From assembly GCA_021847015.1 (NCBI GenBank), contig JAJZVW010000026.1, forward strand, positions 1-41,586: a stretch of 41,586 nucleotides of DNA. Direction: 5' to 3'. Position 1 is the first letter of the stretch, and each line of letters opens with the position of its first letter. Source of the stretch: Pseudomonadota bacterium. Its GTDB lineage: Bacteria; Pseudomonadota; Alphaproteobacteria; Rhodospirillales; Magnetospirillaceae. Made by a program: the position numbers and the translations under genes. This document shows positions 25,415-34,008 of the stretch, piece by piece. The notes under the pieces were generated by a model, which saw only the letters and a list, made by a program, of their open reading frames with translations, searched no databases and had not been told where the DNA came from.

Positions 25415-25879
25415 CTAGGCGTGCCCGACCTGTCCGGTCTCGGCGGCCTGGGCCATGCGGGCGCGATAGAGCTGGACGAAATCGATCGGCTGCATCATCA
25501 GCGGCGGGAAGCCGCCGTCGCGCGTGAGATCGGCGACGATGTTGCGCACGAACGGGAACAGCAGCCGCGGGCACTCCACCAGCAACATCGGCTGCACGTG
25601 CTCCTGGGGCACGTTCAGGGTGAACACGCCGCCGTAATCGACCTCGACGATGAACACCGGCTTGTTCTCGACATGGGCGTCGATCTTGAGGTGCAGGATC
25701 ACCTCGTAGGTCTTTTCCCGCAGCGGGTTGACGGTGATGTCGACCGAGACGGGGATGTCGGGGCTCCGCTCCAGCTCGCCGAAAATGGCGGGCGCGCCGG
25801 GCACCTCGAACGACAGGTCCTTGATGTACTGGCCGTTCACGACGAGCGGCGGCAGTTCCTGCGGGTTGGCATCGGTCAT
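25415..25879 (-). CDS. secB: Protein-export chaperone SecB
   Basis: SecB holds preproteins unfolded and hands them to SecA. The 154-residue protein has the family core QYIKDLSFEVPGAPAIF near residue 17, YEVILHLKIDAHVENKPVFI near residue 58, GGVFTLNVPQEHVQPMLLVECP near 83 (shown in part) and FVRNIVADLTRDGGFPPLMM near 112. The ATG at 25877-25879 is used because GAGGAG lies just upstream; an in-frame ATG five codons earlier would swallow the ribosome site. The TAG stop is inside the CTAG target duplication of the MITE. Confidence 0.95.
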   Translation of the reverse strand: MTDANPQELPPLVVNGQYIKDLSFEVPGAPAIFGELERSPDIPVSVDITVNPLREKTYEVILHLKIDAHVENKPVFIVEVDYGGVFTLNVPQEHVQPMLLVECPRLLFPFVRNIVADLTRDGGFPPLMMQPIDFVQLYRARMAQAAETGQVGHA

Positions 25880-25961
25880 GGGGCAACTCCTCATCGGCCC
25901 GGCGCGGGCGGTCGGGACTGGCTATCATGGATCGGGCGGCGGGGCAACCGAGTGAGAGCGC

Positions 25962-26426
25962 CTAATTCCGTCCGCCGCCCCCGCCCCGCCCATCGTCGTC
26001 CCGGTCCCTCACCAGATGGTATTCGACCTCGATGACCCGTCCGCCGTCCGCCTTGCCGCGTCCGGGCATCGCGGCACGGAAGCGCCGGCCCAGCATCCAC
26101 CGCAGACCGGCGCGGACCGGCGGCAGCAGCAGCAGCACCCCGATGACGTCGGTCACGAAGCCCGGCAGGACCAGCATGAGCCCCGCCATCGCCAGGCATA
26201 GGCCGTCGAAGGCCTCGGCCACCGGCAGTTCGCCCCGCGCAAGCTGTGCCTGGGCCCGCCACAGCACGCCCACGCCCTGGCGGCGCAACAGCACGATGCC
26301 GCCCATGCCCGCGGCCACGGCCACGGCCACCGTGGGAACGACGCCGATGACCTGGGCGGATTTCACGAACAGCGCGATCTCGATCACCGGCAGGCTGATC
26401 ACGCCCAGCAGAACGAGCCAAGCCAT
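25962..26426 (-). CDS. fxsA: FxsA-family membrane protein
   Basis: FxsA proteins are small inner-membrane proteins; the E. coli member relieves F-exclusion of phage T7, but the cellular role is unknown. The 154-residue protein has helices at about residues 1-20, 27-45, and 75-105, the family motif ISLPVIEIALFVKSAQVIG, and AMAGLMLVLPGFVTDVIGVL near residue 80. The hydrophilic C-terminal tail is rich in Asp, Arg and Gly. It lies between secB and the divergent tim44-like gene, as in many alphaproteobacteria. Confidence 0.92.
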   Translation of the reverse strand: MAWLVLLGVISLPVIEIALFVKSAQVIGVVPTVAVAVAAGMGGIVLLRRQGVGVLWRAQAQLARGELPVAEAFDGLCLAMAGLMLVLPGFVTDVIGVLLLLPPVRAGLRWMLGRRFRAAMPGRGKADGGRVIEVEYHLVRDRDDDGRGGGGGRN

Positions 26427-26545
26427 GCTTGCCCTTTTCCTTTCACCGGCTTATGTGTTGGGACGTCAGGCACGGTCTTCCCAGCCATACGTCCGGCTTG
26501 CGCGGGCGGTACCGGGAAACGATGGCCTTTCCCGGAAGTGGGACC

Positions 26546-27205
26546 ATGGGCAACGGTTTGCATCTCCTCGACATCGTCTTTTTCGCGATGGTGGCCGCGT
26601 TCCTGATTCTGCGGTTGCGCAGCGTCCTCGGCCGGCGCACCGGCAATGAACCGCCGCCGCCGCAAATGCGGCCGCAGCGGGCGGACAAGGACAACGTGAT
26701 CGATATGGTCGCGGTGCGCAAGCCGGTGTCCGAACCGGCCGCCGACACACCCGTCGGCCGCGGCCTGGCGGCCATCCGGGCGTCCGATCCGTCGTTCGAT
26801 ACCGACGGCTTTCTCGCCGGCGCCGGCGCCGCGTTCGAGATGATCGTTTCGGCCTATGCGTCCGGCAATTCGGCCGCGCTGCGGCCGCTGCTGTCCGACG
26901 AGGTGTACCGTAACTTCGCCGGCGCCATCGAGGCCCGCAACCGGGCCGGCGAACGGCTCGAGACCCGCGTTCTGGGCGTGCATTCGGCCACGGTGGCCGA
27001 GGCCGGGATGGACGGAACCCTGGCGCATGTCACGGTCCGTTTCGTTACCGATCAGATCAATGTCCTGACGGACGCCGCAGGCCGCATCCTTGAGGGCGAG
27101 CCCGAGCGGCCGACGGAAGTGACCGACGAATGGACCTTCCGCCGCAACGTGCGCTCGCCCAATCCCAATTGGGAGCTGGTCGCGACCCGCTCGCCCGAGA
27201 GTTAA
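26546..27205 (+). CDS. Tim44-domain membrane-anchored protein (TimA-like)
   Basis: The 219-residue protein has an N-terminal membrane anchor (GLHLLDIVFFAMVAAFLIL, about residues 4-22), a charged linker, and a Tim44-like domain from about residue 85 (DPSFDTDGFLAGAGAAFEMI to the end). Bacterial Tim44-like proteins are inner-membrane proteins related to the mitochondrial import component; their role is not settled. The ATG at 26546 is chosen for GGAAG upstream and because homologues start at this anchor. It is five bases before mltA and divergent from fxsA. Confidence 0.9.
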   Translation: MGNGLHLLDIVFFAMVAAFLILRLRSVLGRRTGNEPPPPQMRPQRADKDNVIDMVAVRKPVSEPAADTPVGRGLAAIRASDPSFDTDGFLAGAGAAFEMIVSAYASGNSAALRPLLSDEVYRNFAGAIEARNRAGERLETRVLGVHSATVAEAGMDGTLAHVTVRFVTDQINVLTDAAGRILEGEPERPTEVTDEWTFRRNVRSPNPNWELVATRSPES

Positions 27206-27210
27206 GCACC

Positions 27211-28401
27211 GTGCGGCGCCTAGTCCTGGGGGCGATGCTGCTGCTGGCGGGATGCGCCGCGCCGCCGCCCGCGCCGCCGCCGCCGTCCAAGCCGCTGGCG
27301 GACCGTCTGGTCCTCAGCCCCGCCCGCTTCGAGGACTTGCCCGGCTGGCGCCGGGATTCCGCCGCCGCCGCCCTGCCCGCGTTCCTCAAATCCTGCGAGC
27401 GCATCACCCGGATGCCGTTCGACGCTTCCATCGGCGCCCAGGGCGTGGGCGGCGTGGCGGCCGATTGGATGGGGGCCTGCGGCGCGGCGCGGCGCGTGCC
27501 TCCGGGTGACGACGGGGCGGCGCGGGCGTTCTTCGAACAATGGTTCACGCCGTGGCAAGCGGCCAACAACGGCAAGGCCGACGGGCTGTTCACCGGCTAT
27601 TACGAGCCGGAACTGAACGGCTCGCGGGTGCGCCACGGCCCGTACACGGTGCCGCTGCTGGCGCGGCCCGGCGACCTCGTCACCTTCGATCCGGGCAGCT
27701 TCCGCCCCGATCTGCCCCACGAGCAGCTCGCCGGGCGGGTGATGAACGGGCGGCTGGAGCCCTATCCCGCCCGCGCCGCCATCGAGTCCGGGGCGCTGGG
27801 CGACCTCGCCCGCCCGCTGGTGTGGCTGGACGATCCGGTCGACGCCCACATCCTGCACATCCAGGGCTCGGGCCGGGTGAAGCTGGACGACGGTACCGTC
27901 GTGCGGGTGGGAGTCGCCGCCACCAACGGCCGGCCGTTCGTGGGCATCGGCAAGCTGCTGGCCGACAAGGGCAAGCTGCCCGCCGGCAGTTCGATGCCGG
28001 TCATCCGCGCCTGGCTGCGGGCGCATCCCGACGAGGCGGGAGCGCTGATGGACGGCAATCCCCGCTACGTCTTCTACCGGATGGTTCCCGGCGACGGGCC
28101 GGTGGGTACCGAAGGCGTCGTTCTGACCGCGCAACGGTCCCTGGCGGTGGATACCCGTTTCCTGCCCCTGGGGGCGCCCCTGTGGCTGGACACCGTCACG
28201 CCCAAGGGCGTGCCGCTGCGTCGCATCGTCGTCGCCCAGGACACCGGGGCGGCCATCCGGGGTCCCGTGCGCGGCGATTTGTTCTGGGGCACCGGCGACG
28301 CGGCGTTCGACATGGCCGGCGGCATGAAGTCGCCGGGCCGCTACTGGCTGCTGCTGCCGCGCGAACGCTCGCCCCGGCTGGCGGCGGCCGGCGCGGATTA
28401 G
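27211..28401 (+). CDS. mltA: Membrane-bound lytic murein transglycosylase A
   Basis: MltA cleaves peptidoglycan glycan strands producing 1,6-anhydromuropeptides. The 396-residue protein starts with a lipoprotein signal (lipobox LLAGC, lipidated Cys at residue 15) and a short Pro-rich linker. The MltA domain follows (FFEQWFTPW, DGLFTGYYEPELNGSR near residue 125, DPVDAHILHIQGSGRV), then the 3D domain with the catalytic-aspartate region VVAQDTGAAIRGPVRGDLFW near residue 345. The start is GTG at 27211, which places the lipobox correctly. It would be anchored in the outer membrane. Confidence 0.94.
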   Translation: MRRLVLGAMLLLAGCAAPPPAPPPPSKPLADRLVLSPARFEDLPGWRRDSAAAALPAFLKSCERITRMPFDASIGAQGVGGVAADWMGACGAARRVPPGDDGAARAFFEQWFTPWQAANNGKADGLFTGYYEPELNGSRVRHGPYTVPLLARPGDLVTFDPGSFRPDLPHEQLAGRVMNGRLEPYPARAAIESGALGDLARPLVWLDDPVDAHILHIQGSGRVKLDDGTVVRVGVAATNGRPFVGIGKLLADKGKLPAGSSMPVIRAWLRAHPDEAGALMDGNPRYVFYRMVPGDGPVGTEGVVLTAQRSLAVDTRFLPLGAPLWLDTVTPKGVPLRRIVVAQDTGAAIRGPVRGDLFWGTGDAAFDMAGGMKSPGRYWLLLPRERSPRLAAAGAD

Positions 28402-28461
28402 ACGGCGCGCTTGCGCCCGGCCGTTTTCGCGGCCATTCTGCGGCCGGACGGGGATGCGACG

Positions 28462-28980
28462 ATGAGCCCGAGCATAGCGGCATGGCGAGCCCGCAAGGCC
28501 GATGAAGCCGAAGACCTCCACGAGCGGATCCGGGCCGCCGTCCGCGCCGGCCGCGTGGAGGTGTTCGCCGATCCCCGTGTGCTCGACTTCCACGGCTCGC
28601 CGGTCCATTCCCCCTGGGACCATCTGGTGCCGCTGCTGGCGCTGATGCTGCTGGCCCTGGCGGTTCTGCTGTCGGCCGGTATGGCGTTCGGCATCGTCGC
28701 CATGACCGTGGGGGCGCTGGCCCACCTGCTCTCCAGCCGCCATGTCGTCGCCTGGGCGGTCAAACGCCGTGCCCTCGCCTACCTGCTGGAAAGCGCCGCC
28801 CATTGGCAGGCCTTGTGGCAATTGGGCGGGCTGGCGGTGGTGCTGAAGGGAACCGACGAGCCGCCATGCCTGGCGCCCTTGGGGGACTGGCGCAAATTCG
28901 CCCTGCGGAATCTGGCGGCCGAGGGCGAGGAGGCCGCATCCGCGCCGCCCGACACGACGGTCCCGGACCATGGCGGATGA
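28462..28980 (+). CDS. Hypothetical two-helix membrane protein
   Basis: The 172-residue protein has a soluble N-terminus (RKADEAEDLHERIRAAVRAG, VEVFADPRVLDFHGSPVHS), two membrane helices at about residues 55-73 and 75-92, and a soluble C-terminal half with HVVAWAVKRRALAYLLESAA. Its 3' end overlaps the smr start by 11 bp, so the two are likely co-translated. No known domain is recognised. Confidence 0.7.
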   Translation: MSPSIAAWRARKADEAEDLHERIRAAVRAGRVEVFADPRVLDFHGSPVHSPWDHLVPLLALMLLALAVLLSAGMAFGIVAMTVGALAHLLSSRHVVAWAVKRRALAYLLESAAHWQALWQLGGLAVVLKGTDEPPCLAPLGDWRKFALRNLAAEGEEAASAPPDTTVPDHGG

Positions 28981-29557
28981 CGGGACGCTCCATCGCGTCC
29001 GCCGGGGCCTGGTGACGCCCGAGGACGCGCGCGTCTGGCGGGCGGTGGTCAAGGACGTGGCGCCCCTGCCGGGACGGAGCGTGGACGCCGCCCTCCCGTC
29101 CGAGCCCCCTGCCGCACCGCCGCCGCCGCCGGACCGGCCGTCCGCGCCGCCGCGCGCGGCGGACCCGCTCGCCGCGCCGGCCGGACGCCAACAGGCCTTG
29201 CCGGCCATGCGGCCCGGGCTTTCGGCGGGGGTGGACAAGCGCACGGCCCAGCGGCTGACGCGGGGGGAGATGGCCATCGACGGAAGGCTCGACCTGCACG
29301 GCCTGACCCAGGACGCGGCCCATGCGCAATTGATCGGCTTCGTGCTGCGCGCCCACGAATCGGGGCGCCGCTGCCTGCTGGTCATCACCGGCAAGGGCCG
29401 CGACGGCGGGGGCGTGCTGCGGGCCCAGGTGCCGCGCTGGCTGAACCAGTCGCCGCTGCGGGAACGTCTTGTCGGCTTCTCCTGCGCCCGTCCCCAGCAC
29501 GGCGGCGACGGCGCGCTTTACCTCCTGGTCAAGCGCCGCCGGCCGGCGGAGGGTTGA
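28970..29557 (+). CDS. Smr/MutS2 domain endonuclease-like protein
   Basis: The 195-residue protein has a disordered Pro/Ala-rich N-terminal half and a C-terminal Smr domain: LDLHGLTQDAAHAQLIGFV near residue 106, LLVITGKGRDGGGVL near 133 and ARPQHGGDGALYLLVKRR at the end. Smr domains act as nicking nucleases or RNA-binding modules; in alphaproteobacteria this gene commonly follows mltA, as here. The 3' end overlaps the convergent epimerase gene by 29 bp. Confidence 0.9.
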   Translation: MADDGTLHRVRRGLVTPEDARVWRAVVKDVAPLPGRSVDAALPSEPPAAPPPPPDRPSAPPRAADPLAAPAGRQQALPAMRPGLSAGVDKRTAQRLTRGEMAIDGRLDLHGLTQDAAHAQLIGFVLRAHESGRRCLLVITGKGRDGGGVLRAQVPRWLNQSPLRERLVGFSCARPQHGGDGALYLLVKRRRPAEG

Positions 29558-30488
29558 TCCCGGCCGCCATCGCCGCCAGACCCGCGTCCAGCCCCAGCGG
29601 CGGTGACCAGCCCAGCGCCCGCAAGGGCGCGTCGTCCACCACCAGCGACCCCGCCAGCCGGTCCACCGCCGCGCCCTTGCCGGCCAGGGTGCCGGCAAGG
29701 CGCAGGGCGGCCACGGGAACCGGCAGCAGACGCGCGGGCGCATCCAGCGCGGCTCCCAGCCGCCGGATCAGTTCCGGTGTCGAAACGTCCTCGCCGTCGC
29801 GGACCAGATAGGTGGCGCCGACGGTGCGCGTGTCCGCGAGGCAGAAGCGCACGGCCTCGGCCAGATTGCCCACGCCGATCAGGCTGCGGCGGTTGGCGAT
29901 GCGGCCCAGGGGCAGCGGCAGCCGGCGGCGCAGCGCGGCCATCAGGGCGGCGAGGTTGCCCTTGGCGCCCGGACCGTGGACCAGGGGCGGGCGGATCACC
30001 GTCACTCCGAGGCTCGTGGCGGCGGCGATGCGGGCCAGCCCCTCCTCCGCCTCGGCCTTGGCGATGCCGTAGGCGTCCACCGGCCGGGGCGCGTCCTCGG
30101 CCCGGAACGGCCGGCCGGGCGGCGTGGCCTCGCCGTTGACCTTGATCGAGCTTGCGAACAGCAGCCTCGGCACGCCGGCGCGCACGCATTCCTCGGCCAG
30201 CCGCAGCGTGGCGTCGCGGTTGATGCGGCGGAACACGGCCAGCGGGTCGGATTCGGTGTCCCGCATCACATGGGCGCGGGCGGCGAGATGGACGACCGCG
30301 TCGATCCCGGCCAGGGCCTCGCGCCAGTTTGTTTCGGGGCCGATATCGCCGACGACGCGCGCCGCGATTCCGGGCGGCATCGCCGCCGGCCGGCGGATGG
30401 CGCCGGCCACGGCCCATCCCGAGTCGGCCAGCCGGCGGCAGACCGGCCCGCCGACGAACCCCGTGGCGCCTGTGACCAGAACCCTCAT
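29529..30488 (-). CDS. NAD-dependent sugar epimerase/dehydratase (extended SDR)
   Basis: The 319-residue protein has the nucleotide-binding loop TGATGFVG at residues 6-13, the conserved NRDATLRL, SSIKVNG and the catalytic Tyr140-x3-Lys144 pair (DAYGIAKAEAE), then VIRPPLVHGPGAKGN and a substrate-binding C-terminal half. It likely epimerises or reduces a UDP-sugar (UDP-glucose 4-epimerase relatives) used by the adjacent WecA-type transferase. Its ATG overlaps that gene's stop codon (ATGA), so they form one operon. Exact substrate cannot be read from sequence. Confidence 0.85.
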   Translation of the reverse strand: MRVLVTGATGFVGGPVCRRLADSGWAVAGAIRRPAAMPPGIAARVVGDIGPETNWREALAGIDAVVHLAARAHVMRDTESDPLAVFRRINRDATLRLAEECVRAGVPRLLFASSIKVNGEATPPGRPFRAEDAPRPVDAYGIAKAEAEEGLARIAAATSLGVTVIRPPLVHGPGAKGNLAALMAALRRRLPLPLGRIANRRSLIGVGNLAEAVRFCLADTRTVGATYLVRDGEDVSTPELIRRLGAALDAPARLLPVPVAALRLAGTLAGKGAAVDRLAGSLVVDDAPLRALGWSPPLGLDAGLAAMAAGINPPPAGGA

Positions 30489-31501
30489 GCCGCCCGTCCC
30501 CGCGACCACGAGCCCAGCAGGCCCAGCAGCAGGGCGAGCACCGTCACGGCGGCGGCCGCGCCTCCGGCCGTGTGGCCGGCGGCGGCGGCCGTCGCGGCAG
30601 CGATCAGCAGCAGGTTGCCCGCCAGCACGGCCAGGGCCACCTGGTCGTGGCGTCTGCCGCCCTGGACCGCGCGCTGGTAGAAATGCTGCCGGTGGGCCCG
30701 CCACACCTTTTCCCGCCTGAGCGCGCGGCGCCCCAGGGTGATGGTGGCATCGGCCAGATAATAGGCCGGCAGGATGACGGCGGCCGCCAATTGGCCCGCC
30801 AGGGCCAAGTGCAGCAGCAGCCCGCCGAGCAGGAAACCCAACGGCACACTGCCGACATCGCCCAGGAACACCCGCGCCGGGTGCCAGTTCCACACCAGGA
30901 AGCCGAGAGCCGCGCCCGCCGCCGCCAAGGCGAAGGGGATTGCGTTCGCCGCCGCGCCGGCCATCGCCGCAATCACGGCGATGCCGAGCCCGAGGGATGT
31001 CGTTTCGATTCCGGTTATACCGTCGATCCCGTCCATGAAATTGTAGAGGTTGACGAACCACAGCCAGCCGAGCGCCACGATGACCCGATCCGCCCACAGG
31101 GGCAGGATGCCCTGGAACGCCAGGGCGGCGGGCGGCACCAGCCACAGGGCGCCGCCAACGGCGCCGATCTGCACCAGGAAACGGGGACCCGGCGGCAGGT
31201 CGAGCCGGTCGTCGGCCCACGATGCCGCCATCAGCACCAGCGCTCCGGCGATCAGCGGCCACGCCCAGCGGGCCTCGGCGCCACCGGCCGCGGCGAGGGC
31301 GGCCCACACCAGCAGCACCGCCGGGGTCACGCCCAGACCGCCTCCGCGCGGCGTGGGAATCTTGTGGCTGGAGCGCTCGTTGGGCCGGTCGAGGATCCGG
31401 CGGCGGCGCAAGTAGCCCAGCGCCAAGCGGGTGCCGGCCAGGCTGGCCGCGCCCGCGGCACCCGCCGCGGCGACCCCTTGAAGCCAAATGCCGGTGGTCA
31501 T
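30485..31501 (-). CDS. WecA/WbpL-type polyprenyl-phosphate sugar-1-phosphate transferase
   Basis: This family starts lipid-linked glycan synthesis by moving a HexNAc-1-phosphate from a UDP-sugar to undecaprenyl phosphate. The 338-residue membrane protein has about ten helices, the cytoplasmic Asp pair D97-D98 (SWADDRLDLPPG), NLYNFMDGIDGITG with N151/D157/D160, and the HPARVFLGDVGSVPLGFLL motif. The order matches MraY/WecA enzymes; length and the companion epimerase favour an O-antigen or capsule initiating role rather than MraY. A 25-codon frame upstream ends in TGA overlapping this ATG. Confidence 0.88.
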   Translation of the reverse strand: MTTGIWLQGVAAAGAAGAASLAGTRLALGYLRRRRILDRPNERSSHKIPTPRGGGLGVTPAVLLVWAALAAAGGAEARWAWPLIAGALVLMAASWADDRLDLPPGPRFLVQIGAVGGALWLVPPAALAFQGILPLWADRVIVALGWLWFVNLYNFMDGIDGITGIETTSLGLGIAVIAAMAGAAANAIPFALAAAGAALGFLVWNWHPARVFLGDVGSVPLGFLLGGLLLHLALAGQLAAAVILPAYYLADATITLGRRALRREKVWRAHRQHFYQRAVQGGRRHDQVALAVLAGNLLLIAAATAAAAGHTAGGAAAAVTVLALLLGLLGSWSRGRAA

Positions 31502-31575
31502 GCTCCCTCGCCCGGAATCCGAACGCCAAGGAGATACACGCTCGCCGCCGCCGCCGCCAGTCCGGCGGTTCTCAT
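31498..31575 (-). other. Possible 25-codon leader ORF before the WecA-type gene
   Basis: On the minus strand an ATG near 31575 opens MRTAGLAAAAASVYLLGVRI and ends EGA with TGA overlapping the transferase ATG (31499-31501). The 20-bp core GCCGCCGCCGCCAGTCCGGC within it is duplicated at 31702-31721, where it again follows an ATG (MVKAGLAAAA). It may be a coupling leader split by insertion of a repeat, or chance. Confidence 0.2.
31547..31566. repeat. 20-bp direct repeat flanking repeat copy G
   Basis: GCCGCCGCCGCCAGTCCGGC is found here and at 31702-31721, exactly flanking the stretch with dispersed repeat copy G. It may be a duplication made at insertion, or slippage in a GCC-rich sequence. Confidence 0.5.
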
Positions 31576-31590
31576 GATGGGTTTTTTTGC

Positions 31591-31675
31591 TGTCTTCCCG
31601 AGCCGCAGGCGAGGGATCCGTCAGGCATTGTCGCGTGAAGGATCCCTCCACTCGCTCACGCTCGGTCGGGATGAC
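31591..31675. repeat. Dispersed inverted repeat, copy G
   Basis: GTCTTCCCGAGCCGCAGGCG and GAGGGATCCGTCAGG on the left, GTGAAGGATCCCTCCACTCG and CGGTCGGGATGACACC on the right. It lies in the divergent gap between the WecA-type gene and gmhA. Confidence 0.7.
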
Positions 31676-31779
31676 ACCAAGAGCCGGCGCACATGATGAA
31701 AGCCGCCGCCGCCAGTCCGGCCTTGACCATCCCGTAACCTTTGATGTCACATGCTGGCCGATATGCGAGGGACGCAACC

Positions 31780-32337
31780 GTGATCGACGCCCATTTTGCC
31801 GAACACGCCGACGTGCTGGCGGCCACACGGAAGATCGTGGCCCAGCCGTTCGCCCGTCTGGTCGCGGCGTGCCGGGATGCGCTGGCCAAGGGCGGCAAGA
31901 TCCTGTTCTTCGGCAACGGCGGCAGCGCCGCCGACGCCCAGCACCTGGCCGCCGAGCTGGTGGTGCGCTACCGCACCGAGCGCCCGGCCATGGCGGCCAT
32001 CGCGCTCACCACCGACACGTCGATCCTGACCGCCTGCGCCAACGATTATTCCTTCGACGCGGTGTTCGCCCGCCAGGTCGAGGCCCTGGCCCGGCCCGGC
32101 GACGTCGCCATCGGCATCTCCACCTCGGGCAAGAGCCCCAACGTGCTCCGCGCCCTGGAGGCCGCCCGCCGCCTGGGCGTGGTCGCGGCCGGTTTTACCG
32201 GCGGCGACGGCGGAGCCATGCGCGACCTGTGCGACCCGGTGCTGGTGGTGCCGTCCCGCACCGTGGCCCGCATCCAGGAAATGCACATCCTGGTCGGCCA
32301 CGCGCTCTGCGACGCGCTGGAGACCGGGGCGGACTAG
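31780..32337 (+). CDS. gmhA: D-sedoheptulose-7-phosphate isomerase (SIS domain)
   Basis: GmhA converts sedoheptulose 7-phosphate to glycero-manno-heptose 7-phosphate for LPS core heptose. The 185-residue protein is a single SIS domain with [19 protein letters not shown] near residue 47, [18 protein letters not shown] near 115 and the C-terminal [15 protein letters not shown], which contains the catalytic Glu/His pattern of GmhA. The start is GTG 31780 with GAGGGA upstream; ATG 31744 would add 12 residues. The TAG stop shares a CTAG with the convergent chemoreceptor's stop. DiaA-type SIS proteins are a less likely alternative. Confidence 0.9.
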   Translation: MIDAHFAEHADVLAATRKIVAQPFARLVAACRDALAKGGKILFFGNGGSAADAQHLAAELVVRYRTERPAMAAIALTTDTSILTACANDYSFDAVFARQVEALARPGDVAIGISTSGKSPNVLRALEAARRLGVVAAGFTGGDGGAMRDLCDPVLVVPSRTVARIQEMHILVGHALCDALETGAD

Positions 32338-33734
32338 CCGCGCAGCGCCTGTTCCAGGGTATCGAGCAGGCGGAGCACGTCCGTCGAGGCGGCTTCCACC
32401 TCGTCGATATGCCGGAGCGCCTCGGTCATGTCGCCCTTGGCCATGGCCCGCAGCGCCGCCTTGCCGGCGGCATGGACACGCTCGTGGGGCGTTTCGATGG
32501 CGCGGAAGGCCGGCTGATTGCGGATTTCCGCCTCGGTCACCGCGTCGTACCATGCGCCGAAGCGGCAGGTATGATGGTCGGCCATGCGGTCGGGGTCGAG
32601 TTGGGCGGTTCCGGCCAACGCCTCGTACAGTGTCTTCTTGAACCGGACGTGGTCGGCCTTGGCGACCTCGACGACCTTGTAGCGGATGTCCTGGGCCAGC
32701 ATCTTGTCGAGGACCGCCTGCACGCTGCGGTCGCTTTCGTTCATGCTGTCGATGACCTGGCCGATGGCCTGGACGTTGTCGCGGGTCATCTCGGCGATGA
32801 CGTTGATGCCTTGGGCGACCTCGCCCGACGCCGCGGTCTGCTGGCCGAGGATGGTGGAGATTTCCACCATCTTCGCGGAAATGCCCGCCACTTCGCCGGC
32901 CACGGCGCTCATGCCCTCCCCGGCGGCGCTAATCACCGCGCGCCCCTCGTGCACGGCGGCGGCGCTCTCGGTCATGGTGGCGACGATCGCGGCGACGTCG
33001 GCGCGGACATTGTCGATGCGGGCGCGGATATCGACGGTCGCCTTCGCCGTCTGGTTCGCCAGATGCTTGACCTCGCCCGCGACCACGGCGAAGCCCTTTC
33101 CGGCCTCCCCGGCCCGCGCCGCCTCGATGGTGGCGTTGAGCGCCAGCAGGTTGGTCATGCCGGCGATGGCTTCGATCTGCTGAACGATATCGCCGATCTG
33201 GGTCGACGCCTCGGCGAGAGCCGTCACCTTGGCGACCGCCTCCTCCACGGAATGGGCGATGCCGTTCATGGTCTCCACCGCCCGGCTCGCGTCCGCCATG
33301 CCCCTGGTGGTGGCGATGTGGGCGCGCTCGGCGTCCTCGGACGCGGCGCTGGCGGTGCGCGAGATTTCCTGCACCGAGGCGACCATTTCCTCGGCGGCCG
33401 AGGCGATGGTCTGGCTGTTTCCGCTGACCTCGCGCACATCGCGGGTCATGGCGGCGACGTGCGCCATGGCCTGGCTGCATTGGCTGGAGACCAGCACCAT
33501 GCCGCGGAGCATGCCCATGGCATCCCGCTCCAGGCGCGTCGCCAAATCCGCGACGAGCGGGCCGAGTTCCCCGTCTTCCGCCCGCGCGGCGTCACCGGAT
33601 TGCTGGAACGCTCCGGCGGCGATCAGCTCCAGTGCCTTGCGCAGTGCCGCCCGTGCCGCGGCCTCGCGTCCGTCGGACGCCGCAACGGCGACGGCGACGG
33701 CGACAGGCTTGGTCCTGGTGCCGAAAAAATTCAT
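32334..33734 (-). CDS. Soluble methyl-accepting chemotaxis protein with CZB zinc domain
   Basis: The 466-residue protein has no membrane helix. After a short N-terminal region it has a long signalling coiled coil (about residues 75-345). This includes the hairpin tip [20 protein letters not shown] near residue 205 and [20 protein letters not shown]. The C-terminal CZB domain (about 360-466) carries [26 protein letters not shown] and [13 protein letters not shown], the His/Cys zinc ligands. It would signal to CheA/CheW in a cytoplasmic array, perhaps sensing zinc or oxidants. The ATG has GAGGGGG upstream. A MITE lies 78 bp before its start. Confidence 0.92.
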   Translation of the reverse strand: MNFFGTRTKPVAVAVAVAASDGREAAARAALRKALELIAAGAFQQSGDAARAEDGELGPLVADLATRLERDAMGMLRGMVLVSSQCSQAMAHVAAMTRDVREVSGNSQTIASAAEEMVASVQEISRTASAASEDAERAHIATTRGMADASRAVETMNGIAHSVEEAVAKVTALAEASTQIGDIVQQIEAIAGMTNLLALNATIEAARAGEAGKGFAVVAGEVKHLANQTAKATVDIRARIDNVRADVAAIVATMTESAAAVHEGRAVISAAGEGMSAVAGEVAGISAKMVEISTILGQQTAASGEVAQGINVIAEMTRDNVQAIGQVIDSMNESDRSVQAVLDKMLAQDIRYKVVEVAKADHVRFKKTLYEALAGTAQLDPDRMADHHTCRFGAWYDAVTEAEIRNQPAFRAIETPHERVHAAGKAALRAMAKGDMTEALRHIDEVEAASTDVLRLLDTLEQALRG

Positions 33735-33802
33735 GTGGCCCCCTCTTTCCCGGCCGGTTTTCCCGACCTTACGCATATACGAAAGGACAGTCAAATTACG
33801 CC

Positions 33803-33812
33803 TTTTGTTGGG
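33803..33812. repeat. Left direct repeat of MITE copy 2
   Basis: TTTTGTTGGG is repeated exactly at 34009-34018, immediately flanking the element 33813-34008, as a 10-bp target-site duplication. Confidence 0.65.
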
Positions 33813-34008
33813 CAGGGCTCCGAACCCAGGTTTCGAATCGGTTAATGGTATGGTCACCTCTCCGTCATCCCGACAGAGCGACAGCGACGAGGGATCCTTC
33901 AGCCGGCGGCGGCTGCCGGTCGTGCCTGAACGATCCCTCTCTCCGCTCGGGATGACACCAGCGCTCGATGGGACATTAAGGATTTGGTTATCCGAGTTCG
34001 GAGCCCTG
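33813..34008 (+). mobile_element. Non-coding MITE-like element, copy 2 (196 bp)
   Basis: Ends CAGGGCTCCGAACCCAGG and CCGAGTTCGGAGCCCTG are terminal inverted repeats with 13 matching outer bases. The element aligns end to end with the reverse complement of 6705-6899, sharing GGGCTCCGAAC, the CATCCCGACAGAGCGACAGC arm, CTGCCG, and CGGGATGACACCA. It has a 10-bp direct repeat on each side. It fills most of the 297-bp gap between the chemoreceptor and gph. Confidence 0.75.

Noticed and set aside
29529-31501. MraY as identity of the membrane sugar-phosphate transferase
   Set aside because: No mur or fts genes are nearby, the adjacent gene is a sugar epimerase and the motifs fit the WecA/WbpL branch better.
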